Of a stretch of 5,294 nt of DNA, positions 1 to 5,294 are shown one piece after another. Source of the DNA: an uncultured Flavobacterium sp. (GTDB taxonomy: Bacteria; Bacteroidota; Bacteroidia; Flavobacteriales; Flavobacteriaceae); assembly GCA_946480635.1 (NCBI GenBank), contig CAMLKV010000190.1, positions 1-5,294 on the forward strand, in the 5' to 3' direction. Positions within the stretch are counted from its first letter, which is position 1, and every line of letters begins with the position of its first letter. A model generated the notes under the pieces. It ran no database searches and was not told where the DNA came from. It saw only the letters and a list, made by a program, of their open reading frames with translations. The translations under genes were made by a program, and so were the position numbers.

Positions 1-42
1 TAATAGCATGGATGAGCCAACAAGTTTGGGCAATGTAATCAT
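1..42 (-). CDS. Start of a downstream gene, possibly a polysaccharide export lipoprotein (partial)
   Basis: An ATG at 42-40 opens a frame that runs to the left edge without a stop and encodes MITLPKLVGSSMLL. It begins 5 bases after the pglF stop codon, a spacing typical of genes in one operon. The visible peptide has one early lysine followed by small and hydrophobic residues, which would suit the beginning of a signal peptide, but no cleavage site or lipobox lies inside the window. In Bacteroidota glycan loci the gene after a PglF-type dehydratase is often a Wza/BexD-type outer-membrane export protein, so that is the best guess. It rests on synteny alone. The ATG at codon 12 is an alternative start. 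No Shine-Dalgarno site is visible. Confidence 0.45.
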   Translation of the reverse strand, partial: MITLPKLVGSSMLL

Positions 43-47
43 AATTA

Positions 48-2024
48 TTAATTAACTTTTTTGTCTAAAATTTCAAAAATTGAATTCAGACTTTTAAATT
101 CGGGTACTAAATCTTTCATCTTGGAAACTACAAGATGATTATTATATTGTGCAGATGCTTCAAGAATTTCTAAAATAGATAACTTAACATTATTGTGTAC
201 ATCTATTTCTTCTTGAGCAACCATGATTTTTTCGTGGTGTGTCGGTAAGGTTTTAGAATTATCGTTTAAAAGCTCTTCATATAGCTTTTCTCCTGGCCTA
301 AGACCAACTTCTTTAATTTTAATATCTTTATCTGGTATATAACCAGCTAAACGAATCATTTTCTTAGCAAGATCATATATTTTAACTGGCTTGCCCATAT
401 CAAAAATATAAATCTCACCACCATTACCCATAGCTCCTGCTTCTAAAACCAACTGACAAGCTTCTGGTATAGTCATAAAATATCTAATAATCTCTTTATG
501 AGTGATAGTTACTGGCCCACCTTCAGAAATTTGTTTAGAAAATAATGGAACAACCGACCCATTTGAACCCAAAACATTTCCAAATCTTGTAGTAATAAAT
601 TTAGTAGTATCTGTATTTCCTTTTAATTCATCAAAATACAATGACTGCACATATTTTTCTGCAATTCTCTTACTAGCACCCATTACATTGCTAGGATTCA
701 CAGCTTTATCTGTAGAAACCATTACAAACCTTTCAACACCAAACTGTATAGATAAATCTGCCAAGTTTTTTGTACCCATAACGTTCGTAAAAATCGCTTG
801 TGATGGGTTTTCTTCCATTAAAGGAACATGCTTATAAGCAGCAGCATGATATATAAGATTAGGACGATAAAGATCAAATATTTTTTCCAAACCTACTTTG
901 TCTCTTATATCAGCAATCACAGAAACTACATTAGTAGTAATACTCATTTTTTGAAGCTCTAAAGACAAATCGTGTAAAGGCGTTTCTGCCTGATCTAACA
1001 CAATTAGAGTAGCAGGATTAAAGTCTATTACTTGACGTACAATTTCACTTCCTATTGAACCTGCAGCACCAGTAATTAAAATGGTTTTATTTTTTATTTG
1101 AGATGATATACTTCTATTATCTAAAACAATAGGTTTTCTATCTAATAAATCTTCAATCTGAAAACTTTTAATTTTCTGAGAAATTTCTTTTTGATTTTCC
1201 CAGTTGCTAATTAATGGGACTGTATAGACTTTTAAATTATGCTCTAAACATTCATCAACAATTGCTAATTGCTCTTCTTTAGACAGTCCTTTATCTGCAA
1301 TAATTAATGCTTCAGCATTTAATGATCGCATTATAACTGAGATCCTCTTTTTCTGATTGATAATAGGTAATCCTAAAATCTGTTTAGATTCATTCAAACT
1401 GTATTTATCAATAAATCCTAAAAGTTTAAATCGTGTTGGAGTTTCAGATTGCAATGCATTTGAAACTGAAATTGCGTTAGCATCTGCTCCATAAACTATA
1501 GCATTTACAAGATTTGCTGCTTGAATTCCCTTAAAATAGACTTCAAAAATTTGCTTTACTAAGACTCTGTATAAAAACAACAGACAAAATGAAAAAATAA
1601 TATTAATTAATAATGCTGTAGTTAAAAAAATGTTTTCTTTAAAAAAAATCGAATACCCTAAATTAATTAACCCTAAAAAAGCAAAAGTGGTGACTTGTGA
1701 AAAGAATATTTTTATTGCATCTATAAAAGAAGAATGCCTTATAATACCTGAATAGGTTTTAAACCACCAAAAAAAGAAAACATTAAAACCGAAATATAAA
1801 AAAATCTTAAGTACTTCATGAGTTGAATTAAAGTACTCTAACCCTATACCTTTAAAAAGATAAAAAGTAACAGAACCTGAAAAAGTTATGGTAACAATAT
1901 CCAACAAAAGTATAACCCATCTTGGTAAATAACCTAAATTTTTAAGATTAAATCCATTTCTAGGGTTAAACCTAAGCACTTGCTTCAAAACTGATTTTAT
2001 AGTAGCTCTTTCCTCTATATCCAA
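48..2024 (-). CDS. pglF: Membrane-anchored UDP-GlcNAc 4,6-dehydratase, PglF/WbpM/CapD family
   Basis: Likely converts UDP-GlcNAc to UDP-2-acetamido-2,6-dideoxy-4-ketohexose with bound NAD, the first step to diacetylbacillosamine, at the inner face of the cytoplasmic membrane. Four hydrophobic segments (about residues 36-58, 71-88, 107-128 and 132-156) precede a first Rossmann-like domain (about 173-290, strand IVYGAD) and the linker EDLLDR (291-296). The catalytic extended-SDR domain follows: ITGAAGSIG at 317-325, acidic residue D344, HAAAYKHVP 393-401, STDKAVNP 437-444, MGASK 448-452, RFGNVLGSNGSV 480-491 and GLRPGEKLYEEL 574-585. M448 and K452 replace the usual YxxxK, as in large dehydratases of this family; T438, D439 and K440 match the other active-site positions. 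The 658-residue length fits the full-length form. The start is TTG, because the frame has no ATG before the upstream TGA and the next methionine is residue 232. A 5-inverting activity or other UDP-HexNAc substrate cannot be excluded. Confidence 0.93.
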   Translation of the reverse strand: MDIEERATIKSVLKQVLRFNPRNGFNLKNLGYLPRWVILLLDIVTITFSGSVTFYLFKGIGLEYFNSTHEVLKIFLYFGFNVFFFWWFKTYSGIIRHSSFIDAIKIFFSQVTTFAFLGLINLGYSIFFKENIFLTTALLINIIFSFCLLFLYRVLVKQIFEVYFKGIQAANLVNAIVYGADANAISVSNALQSETPTRFKLLGFIDKYSLNESKQILGLPIINQKKRISVIMRSLNAEALIIADKGLSKEEQLAIVDECLEHNLKVYTVPLISNWENQKEISQKIKSFQIEDLLDRKPIVLDNRSISSQIKNKTILITGAAGSIGSEIVRQVIDFNPATLIVLDQAETPLHDLSLELQKMSITTNVVSVIADIRDKVGLEKIFDLYRPNLIYHAAAYKHVPLMEENPSQAIFTNVMGTKNLADLSIQFGVERFVMVSTDKAVNPSNVMGASKRIAEKYVQSLYFDELKGNTDTTKFITTRFGNVLGSNGSVVPLFSKQISEGGPVTITHKEIIRYFMTIPEACQLVLEAGAMGNGGEIYIFDMGKPVKIYDLAKKMIRLAGYIPDKDIKIKEVGLRPGEKLYEELLNDNSKTLPTHHEKIMVAQEEIDVHNNVKLSILEILEASAQYNNHLVVSKMKDLVPEFKSLNSIFEILDKKVN

Positions 2025-2049
2025 AACATTAACATTTAAAATGTATCTT

Positions 2050-2083
2050 CAAAACACTTAAACCCCTCCTAACAAAACACTTA
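2050..2083. repeat. 11-bp direct repeat upstream of pglF
   Basis: CAAAACACTTA occurs at 2050-2060 and again at 2073-2083 on the plus strand, with 12 bases between and a period of 23. On the transcribed strand it reads TAAGTGTTTTG. The pair flanks the AGGAGGGG element in the only sizeable gap in the gene row. Two copies of a site one to two helical turns apart could bind a regulator, but it could equally be chance in AT-rich DNA. Confidence 0.4.
2055..2070 (-). promoter_or_regulatory. Strong Shine-Dalgarno-like AGGAGG with a GTG codon, cut off by TGA
   Basis: On the minus strand AGGAGG (2070-2065) is followed by 7 bases and then GTG (2057-2055), an ideal layout for translation start. The GTG is in frame with pglF, but the frame reads GTG TTT TGA and stops at once, 27 bases before the TTG used for pglF. 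The site may be a relic of an older, longer pglF start, a very short leader, or chance. Bacteroidota rarely depend on Shine-Dalgarno pairing, so a perfect AGGAGG is notable but not proof of use. Confidence 0.35.
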
Positions 2084-2121
2084 TAAAAGCAAAAAGGAAC
2101 TTTAAAGAGTAACGCAAAATA

Positions 2122-3246
2122 CTAAAAAAATAGTTCTAAAACGGCTTTTATCCTGTTTTTTTCTTCCTCATTTAAATTTGATCCTGAAGGCAAACACAGT
2201 CCTTTATCAAACAACTTTTCTGACACATCACTACCATAGTAAGGACAATTTGAAAAAACAGGCTGTAAATGCATAGGTTTCCAAAGTGGGCGAGTCTCAA
2301 TATTTTCAGTTTCAAAAGCCAATCTTAGAGCTTCTCTTTTTTCATAAGAATCAAGCTCAATGGCGCTTAACCAGTGATTTGAAAAATAATCTTGAGTAGG
2401 TTCTGAAAGAACATTTACTCCATCTATTTCTTTAAAAAAATTTAAATAAAAATCATGTATTTCTCTTCTTAAAGAAACATGATCATCTAAAACCTCCATT
2501 TGACCTCTACCAATACCTGCACATATATTGCTCATCCTGTAATTATAACCAATATGTGAATGTTGATAGTGTGGTGCATTATCTCTGGCTTGAGTAGAAA
2601 GAAAAACTACTTTATCTTTCACTTCTTTACTTTTTGCAACTAAAGCACCTCCACCAGAAGTTGTTATAATTTTATTCCCGTTAAATGACAAAATACTAAT
2701 ATCCCCAAAAGTTCCACATTTTTTACCTTTATAAGTACTTCCTAAAGCCTCTGCACTATCTTCAACTATTGGAATTTGATATTTTTCAGAAATACTTTTA
2801 ATTTCGTCATATTTAAAAGGCATTCCATATAAATGCACTGCAATTATTGCTTTTGGTTTCTTGCCTTTTGCTATTCTATCAACGATAGCTTCCTCTAAAG
2901 CAACTGGACAGATATTCCAAGTTTCAGATTCGCTATCAATAAATATTGGCGTAGCACCTAAATAAGCGATTGGATTTGCTGATGCTGAAAATGTCATACT
3001 TTGACAAATAACTTCGTCACCTTGTTTGACATCAAGAAGAATTAAAGCTAAATGTAAAGCAGCTGTTCCTGAACTCAAAGCAGCCACGCAAACATCTTGT
3101 CCAAGATAAGTTTCTAAATCTCTTTCGAAGCCATTAACGTTTGGACCTAATGGTGCAACCCAATTAGTATCAAATGCTTCTTGCACAAATTTTTGTTCAT
3201 TTCCTCCCATGTGCGGTGAGGAAAGCCATATTTTTGAATTATTCAT
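2122..3246 (-). CDS. pglE: PLP-dependent nucleotide-sugar aminotransferase, DegT/DnrJ/EryC1/StrS family (PglE-like)
   Basis: Likely moves an amino group from glutamate to C4 of the 4-keto sugar made by the PglF protein, giving the UDP-4-amino sugar. It is a cytoplasmic fold-type I PLP enzyme. Visible landmarks are the phosphate-binding SSGTAALHLAL (58-68), VEDSAEALGS (161-170) with D163 for the pyridine nitrogen, SFNGNKIITTSGGG (187-200) with K192 as the Schiff-base lysine, NYRMSN (235-240), and ETRPLWKPMHLQP (317-329), a C-terminal signature of the family. The 374-residue length is normal and no key residue is missing. The ATG overlaps the last 8 bases of pglD (shared ATGAATAA), so translational coupling is likely; I see no separate ribosome site. 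It stops with TAG, 97 bases before the pglF start. Other 4-keto hexose aminotransferases of this superfamily look similar, so exact substrate and stereochemistry rest on the neighbours. Confidence 0.93.
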   Translation of the reverse strand: MNNSKIWLSSPHMGGNEQKFVQEAFDTNWVAPLGPNVNGFERDLETYLGQDVCVAALSSGTAALHLALILLDVKQGDEVICQSMTFSASANPIAYLGATPIFIDSESETWNICPVALEEAIVDRIAKGKKPKAIIAVHLYGMPFKYDEIKSISEKYQIPIVEDSAEALGSTYKGKKCGTFGDISILSFNGNKIITTSGGGALVAKSKEVKDKVVFLSTQARDNAPHYQHSHIGYNYRMSNICAGIGRGQMEVLDDHVSLRREIHDFYLNFFKEIDGVNVLSEPTQDYFSNHWLSAIELDSYEKREALRLAFETENIETRPLWKPMHLQPVFSNCPYYGSDVSEKLFDKGLCLPSGSNLNEEEKNRIKAVLELFF

Positions 3247-3889
3247 TAGGATGAAATTTTATAGGTTTTGCTGGAATACCAACTGCTGTACAATTTTCGG
3301 GCAAGCTTTTTGAAACTACTGCTCCTGCACCAACAATTGTTCCTTTTCCTACATGTAATTGATTAATTATTTTTGCTCCTGTTCCTACATAAACATACTC
3401 ACCTATTTTTACTTCGCCAGATATATTTACAGATGGCATAAAAGATGAATAGGCACCTATGATTGTATCATGACCAACCGTACAAGATAAATTTAAAATT
3501 GTAAATTTTTCTATTTTAATATTACAAGTTATAATATTTCCTGCGCATATGATGCAACCCTTTTCAATTACAACATCATCTTTAGAAATTATTGCTGATG
3601 GATGAATAAGAGTTGGAAAAGTTATTTTATCAGTGGACAACTGATTTACTACTTTTAATTTAACCTGTGGATTACCTATTGCTACAGCTACTGCAATTGA
3701 GTCTGTAGTGGAATTCAAATCTGCAATTCCTCCTAAAACTGGATAACCATTTATTAGTGTTCCTAAAGCAAATCCATCATCATAAAATCCAAGGAATTCA
3801 TATTTCTTTTCAATTTCATTGATAGCATCAATAATTATTTTTACTTCTCGGCCAAATCCACCAGCTCCAATAATAACAATCTTCTCCAT
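3239..3889 (-). CDS. pglD: Sugar N-acetyltransferase with left-handed beta-helix, PglD/NeuD family
   Basis: Likely transfers acetyl from acetyl-CoA to the C4 amine of the UDP-4-amino sugar, giving UDP-N,N'-diacetylbacillosamine. Numbering is from the ATG. The N-terminal Rossmann-like PglD_N domain carries IGAGGFGRE (7-15) and AIGNPQVK (70-77). The C-terminal half is a hexapeptide-repeat left-handed beta-helix from about residue 96 (HPSA). It includes NLSCTVGHD (133-141), with H140 as the expected catalytic base, then VGAGAVV (186-192) and the C-terminal GIPAKP (204-209). The 216-residue length is usual. I chose the ATG at 3889, giving MEKIVIIGAGG, over an in-frame TTG at 3901 that adds only four residues and overlaps the pglC stop. 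With the ATG the gap to pglC is 8 bases. NeuD-type O-acetyltransferases of sialic acid share the fold, but the pglC and pglE neighbours favour the PglD role. Confidence 0.92.
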   Translation of the reverse strand: MEKIVIIGAGGFGREVKIIIDAINEIEKKYEFLGFYDDGFALGTLINGYPVLGGIADLNSTTDSIAVAVAIGNPQVKLKVVNQLSTDKITFPTLIHPSAIISKDDVVIEKGCIICAGNIITCNIKIEKFTILNLSCTVGHDTIIGAYSSFMPSVNISGEVKIGEYVYVGTGAKIINQLHVGKGTIVGAGAVVSKSLPENCTAVGIPAKPIKFHPNE

Positions 3890-3897
3890 AATCAAAA

Positions 3898-4503
3898 TCA
3901 ATTATATCCTGTAAAAGGCTCAATAGTTGCTGAATCTGCAGCATTAATACCTTCTTTTTTTATAACTTTTAAAAAAGTCTTTACTATTATCTTGAAATCA
4001 GTTAAAAAACTACAATGATCCACATACCACACATCATAAGCAAATTTTTGGTCCCAAGAAATAGCATTCCTCCCATTAACCTGAGCCCAACCCGTAATAC
4101 CAGGTTTTACTTCGTGTCTTCTATTCTGAAAATCATTATACAGATGAACATAGTCTGTCAATAATGGTCTTGGTCCCACTAAACTCATATCTCCTTTAAG
4201 CACATTAATCAGTTGAGGAATTTCATCTAGAGAAGTTTTTCTAACAAATTTTCCTATTGGCGTCAATCTTTGCGAGTCATGAAGAAGTTTGCCATCTTCT
4301 CCTCTCCAATCATTCATTGTCTTGAATTTAATTATGGAAAAAACTTCACAATTTTTACCGGGACGACGTTGTATAAAAAAGGGTTTTCCTTGATTGGCAA
4401 TAAAAAGCAATAGTGTAATTATAGCAAAAACTGGCAATAAAATAATAAAACCAATTAAAGCTATTATTAAATCTAAGATTCTTTTTAAGAAAGATTTATA
4501 CAT
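3898..4503 (-). CDS. pglC: Initiating phosphoglycosyl transferase, monotopic PglC family
   Basis: Likely transfers a phospho-sugar, probably diNAcBac-1-phosphate, from its UDP form to undecaprenyl phosphate, the first membrane step of glycan assembly. It is a minimal 201-residue member of the bacterial sugar transferase family, without the extra membrane domain of WbaP-type enzymes. A single hydrophobic stretch (about residues 9-35) contains P24 at the position where the C. jejuni PglC re-entrant helix is broken. Other landmarks are QRRPGK (45-50), FSIIKFKTMND (55-65), the catalytic pair D93-E94 in TSLDEIPQL, SLVGPRP (107-113) and KPGITGWAQVNGRN (133-146). ATG at 4503 is preceded by AGGA with a 6-base spacer. 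It lies 8 bases after the beta-helix gene and 8 bases before pglD. Sugar specificity is inferred from neighbours, as this family also accepts other UDP sugars. Confidence 0.94.
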   Translation of the reverse strand: MYKSFLKRILDLIIALIGFIILLPVFAIITLLLFIANQGKPFFIQRRPGKNCEVFSIIKFKTMNDWRGEDGKLLHDSQRLTPIGKFVRKTSLDEIPQLINVLKGDMSLVGPRPLLTDYVHLYNDFQNRRHEVKPGITGWAQVNGRNAISWDQKFAYDVWYVDHCSFLTDFKIIVKTFLKVIKKEGINAADSATIEPFTGYN

Positions 4504-4509
4504 TTTGAT

Positions 4510-4513
4510 TCCT
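4510..4513 (-). promoter_or_regulatory. Ribosome binding site of pglC inside the upstream stop codon
   Basis: The minus strand reads TAGGAATCAAAATG: AGGA at 4513-4510, six bases, then the pglC ATG at 4503. The AGGA shares two bases with the TAG stop (4514-4512) of the beta-helix gene, so ribosomes ending that gene release next to the pglC start. This supports the ATG and suggests translational coupling. It is the only well-placed Shine-Dalgarno-like site directly before a used start in the window. Confidence 0.55.
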
Positions 4514-5294
4514 ATTTGAGAATATTTATTTTGTTATTTGATAATCCGTTATGTTTTACTTTGTAATTTTTCTCTCTCAGATATAACGCATTTTCGAAAT
4601 TTGAAATTTTGTTATTGGTAATGCTAACATTGCCTTTAACTCCTAAATTCAAAACAATACCAAAACCTTTCTGAGAATTGGTTTCATTAAAAATTATATT
4701 ATCCGAAATTAAAAATTTACAAAACAACTCACCTTTTCGAGCATTTAATGATATTCCAGTGTTATTAGCTTCTAATATATTTTGATCAATCTTAATTAAA
4801 TTAGAGGACTTAGAGACATCCTCTAATTGCATCAAAATTCCTGTTGCCGATTTTTCTCCTGAAAAATTATTTTTTGATACCATAACATCATCAAAAAAAC
4901 CTAAAAAAGCGGCATTCACGTAACAATTATTAAACTTGTTTTTTGAAACATTTATATCTTTTGTTTTTATATTGGAAAAATTGTTTTGTAACATAATTCC
5001 CATAACATAAGGTACATCTGTATCAATACTATTATTGATTATATGAATTGTGCTCAGTTCAGAATTTCTATTAGTTGTAGAACTTGTTATAACAGCTGTA
5101 TCATCAGCTAAAGTAACATGTATTTTGTTATTCTCAATAATTGCATTTTTACTCGTTCCATTAAATCGTATCGCCCCCCAAATTATATTATCAAATATAT
5201 TATCTTTTAATGTTATATTATTGCAATCATCATAAAAATCGACTGCATATAATCTATGTAATCCTTTATTATTTCTCCCTGCAAAATTAATTTT
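4512..5294 (-). CDS. Right-handed parallel beta-helix repeat protein, N-terminus missing (partial)
   Basis: The frame is open from the right edge to TAG at 4514-4512, giving 260 residues. The ATG at 5003 is only codon 98 of the open part and should not be taken as the start, because the 97 codons before it encode the same kind of repeat. Nine copies of a short pattern, roughly xN-x-I/F/L (DNIF, NNKI, NNSI, KNKF, KNNF, QNIL, DNII, NNKI, NNKI), have their key Asn near residues 32, 56, 88, 119, 142, 172, 199, 228 and 254. The 23-32 residue spacing is what stacked beta-helix coils with an asparagine ladder would give. The protein ends right after the last coil (NKINILK), so no T9SS sorting domain or C-terminal anchor is seen. 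This fold occurs in polysaccharide lyases, epimerases and surface proteins. No catalytic residues can be assigned and the signal peptide region is off the window. It is probably a glycan-acting or surface protein, but that is inference. Confidence 0.8.
   Translation of the reverse strand, partial: KINFAGRNNKGLHRLYAVDFYDDCNNITLKDNIFDNIIWGAIRFNGTSKNAIIENNKIHVTLADDTAVITSSTTNRNSELSTIHIINNSIDTDVPYVMGIMLQNNFSNIKTKDINVSKNKFNNCYVNAAFLGFFDDVMVSKNNFSGEKSATGILMQLEDVSKSSNLIKIDQNILEANNTGISLNARKGELFCKFLISDNIIFNETNSQKGFGIVLNLGVKGNVSITNNKISNFENALYLREKNYKVKHNGLSNNKINILK
4799..4828. repeat. 10-bp perfect inverted repeat inside the beta-helix gene
   Basis: AATTAGAGGA at 4799-4808 is the exact reverse complement of TCCTCTAATT at 4819-4828, leaving a 10-base loop. 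In the minus-strand mRNA it would form a 10-pair hairpin within codons for QLEDVSKSSNLI. No run of U follows, so it does not look like an intrinsic terminator. It may be chance or a site slowing or protecting the transcript. Confidence 0.4.

Noticed and set aside
502..837. Open frame of 111 codons on the plus strand
   Set aside because: It lies wholly inside the conserved catalytic region of pglF on the opposite strand, and its translation has no recognisable domain. It is a shadow of the real gene.
2025..2121. Intrinsic terminator between pglE and pglF
   Set aside because: I found no GC-rich stem followed by a T run on the transcribed strand, so readthrough from pglE into pglF remains possible.
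2025..2121. Bacteroidota-type promoter (TTTG / TAnnTTTG) before pglF
   Set aside because: TACATTTT near 2044-2037 matches seven of eight positions, but no TTTG lies at the usual distance upstream. This is too weak to annotate.
3890..3901. TTG start for pglD adding four residues
   Set aside because: The ATG at 3889 gives the usual MEKIVIIGAGG beginning of the family and needs no rare start codon. The extra residues add nothing recognisable.
5050..5235. Open frame of 61 codons on the plus strand with a hydrophobic product
   Set aside because: It is antisense to the beta-helix coding sequence, which continues through here. The hydrophobic look comes from the complement of Asn-, Asp- and Lys-rich codons.

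Overview
The window is AT-rich DNA with long, tightly packed genes all read from the minus strand. It looks like part of a surface-glycan locus from a Bacteroidota bacterium, probably a flavobacterium. That placement is an inference from base composition, weak or absent Shine-Dalgarno sites, and protein style. It is not a database result.

In transcription order (right to left) the layout is: (1) 5294-4512, the C-terminal 260 residues of a right-handed parallel beta-helix protein whose start lies beyond the right edge; (2) 4503-3898, a PglC-type phosphoglycosyl transferase; (3) 3889-3239, a PglD/NeuD-type acetyltransferase; (4) 3246-2122, a PglE-type PLP aminotransferase of the DegT/DnrJ/EryC1/StrS family; (5) a 97-base gap holding a direct repeat and a perfect AGGAGG; (6) 2024-48, a full-length membrane-anchored PglF/WbpM/CapD-type nucleotide-sugar 4,6-dehydratase; (7) 42-1, the first 14 codons of another gene, possibly a polysaccharide export lipoprotein. 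Genes 1 to 4 overlap or are separated by at most 8 bases, so they probably form one operon. Genes 6 and 7 are 5 bases apart.

Together the four enzymes form a complete bacillosamine-type module. PglF would convert UDP-GlcNAc to the 4-keto-6-deoxy sugar, PglE would aminate C4, PglD would acetylate the new amine to give UDP-N,N'-diacetylbacillosamine (QuiNAc4NAc), and PglC would load the sugar phosphate onto undecaprenyl phosphate to start a glycan. The families are clear from motifs. The exact sugar and the final glycan (capsule, O-antigen, exopolysaccharide or protein glycan) cannot be read from this window.

The least ordinary points are these. The beta-helix gene is open to the window edge, so its apparent ATG at 5003 is internal, and it is coupled to the initiating transferase. 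The pglF start is ambiguous: TTG is the only usual start codon in the open frame, while a strong AGGAGG/GTG start upstream in the same frame is cut off by TGA after two codons. I found no tRNA, rRNA, CRISPR array, insertion sequence or convincing terminator.
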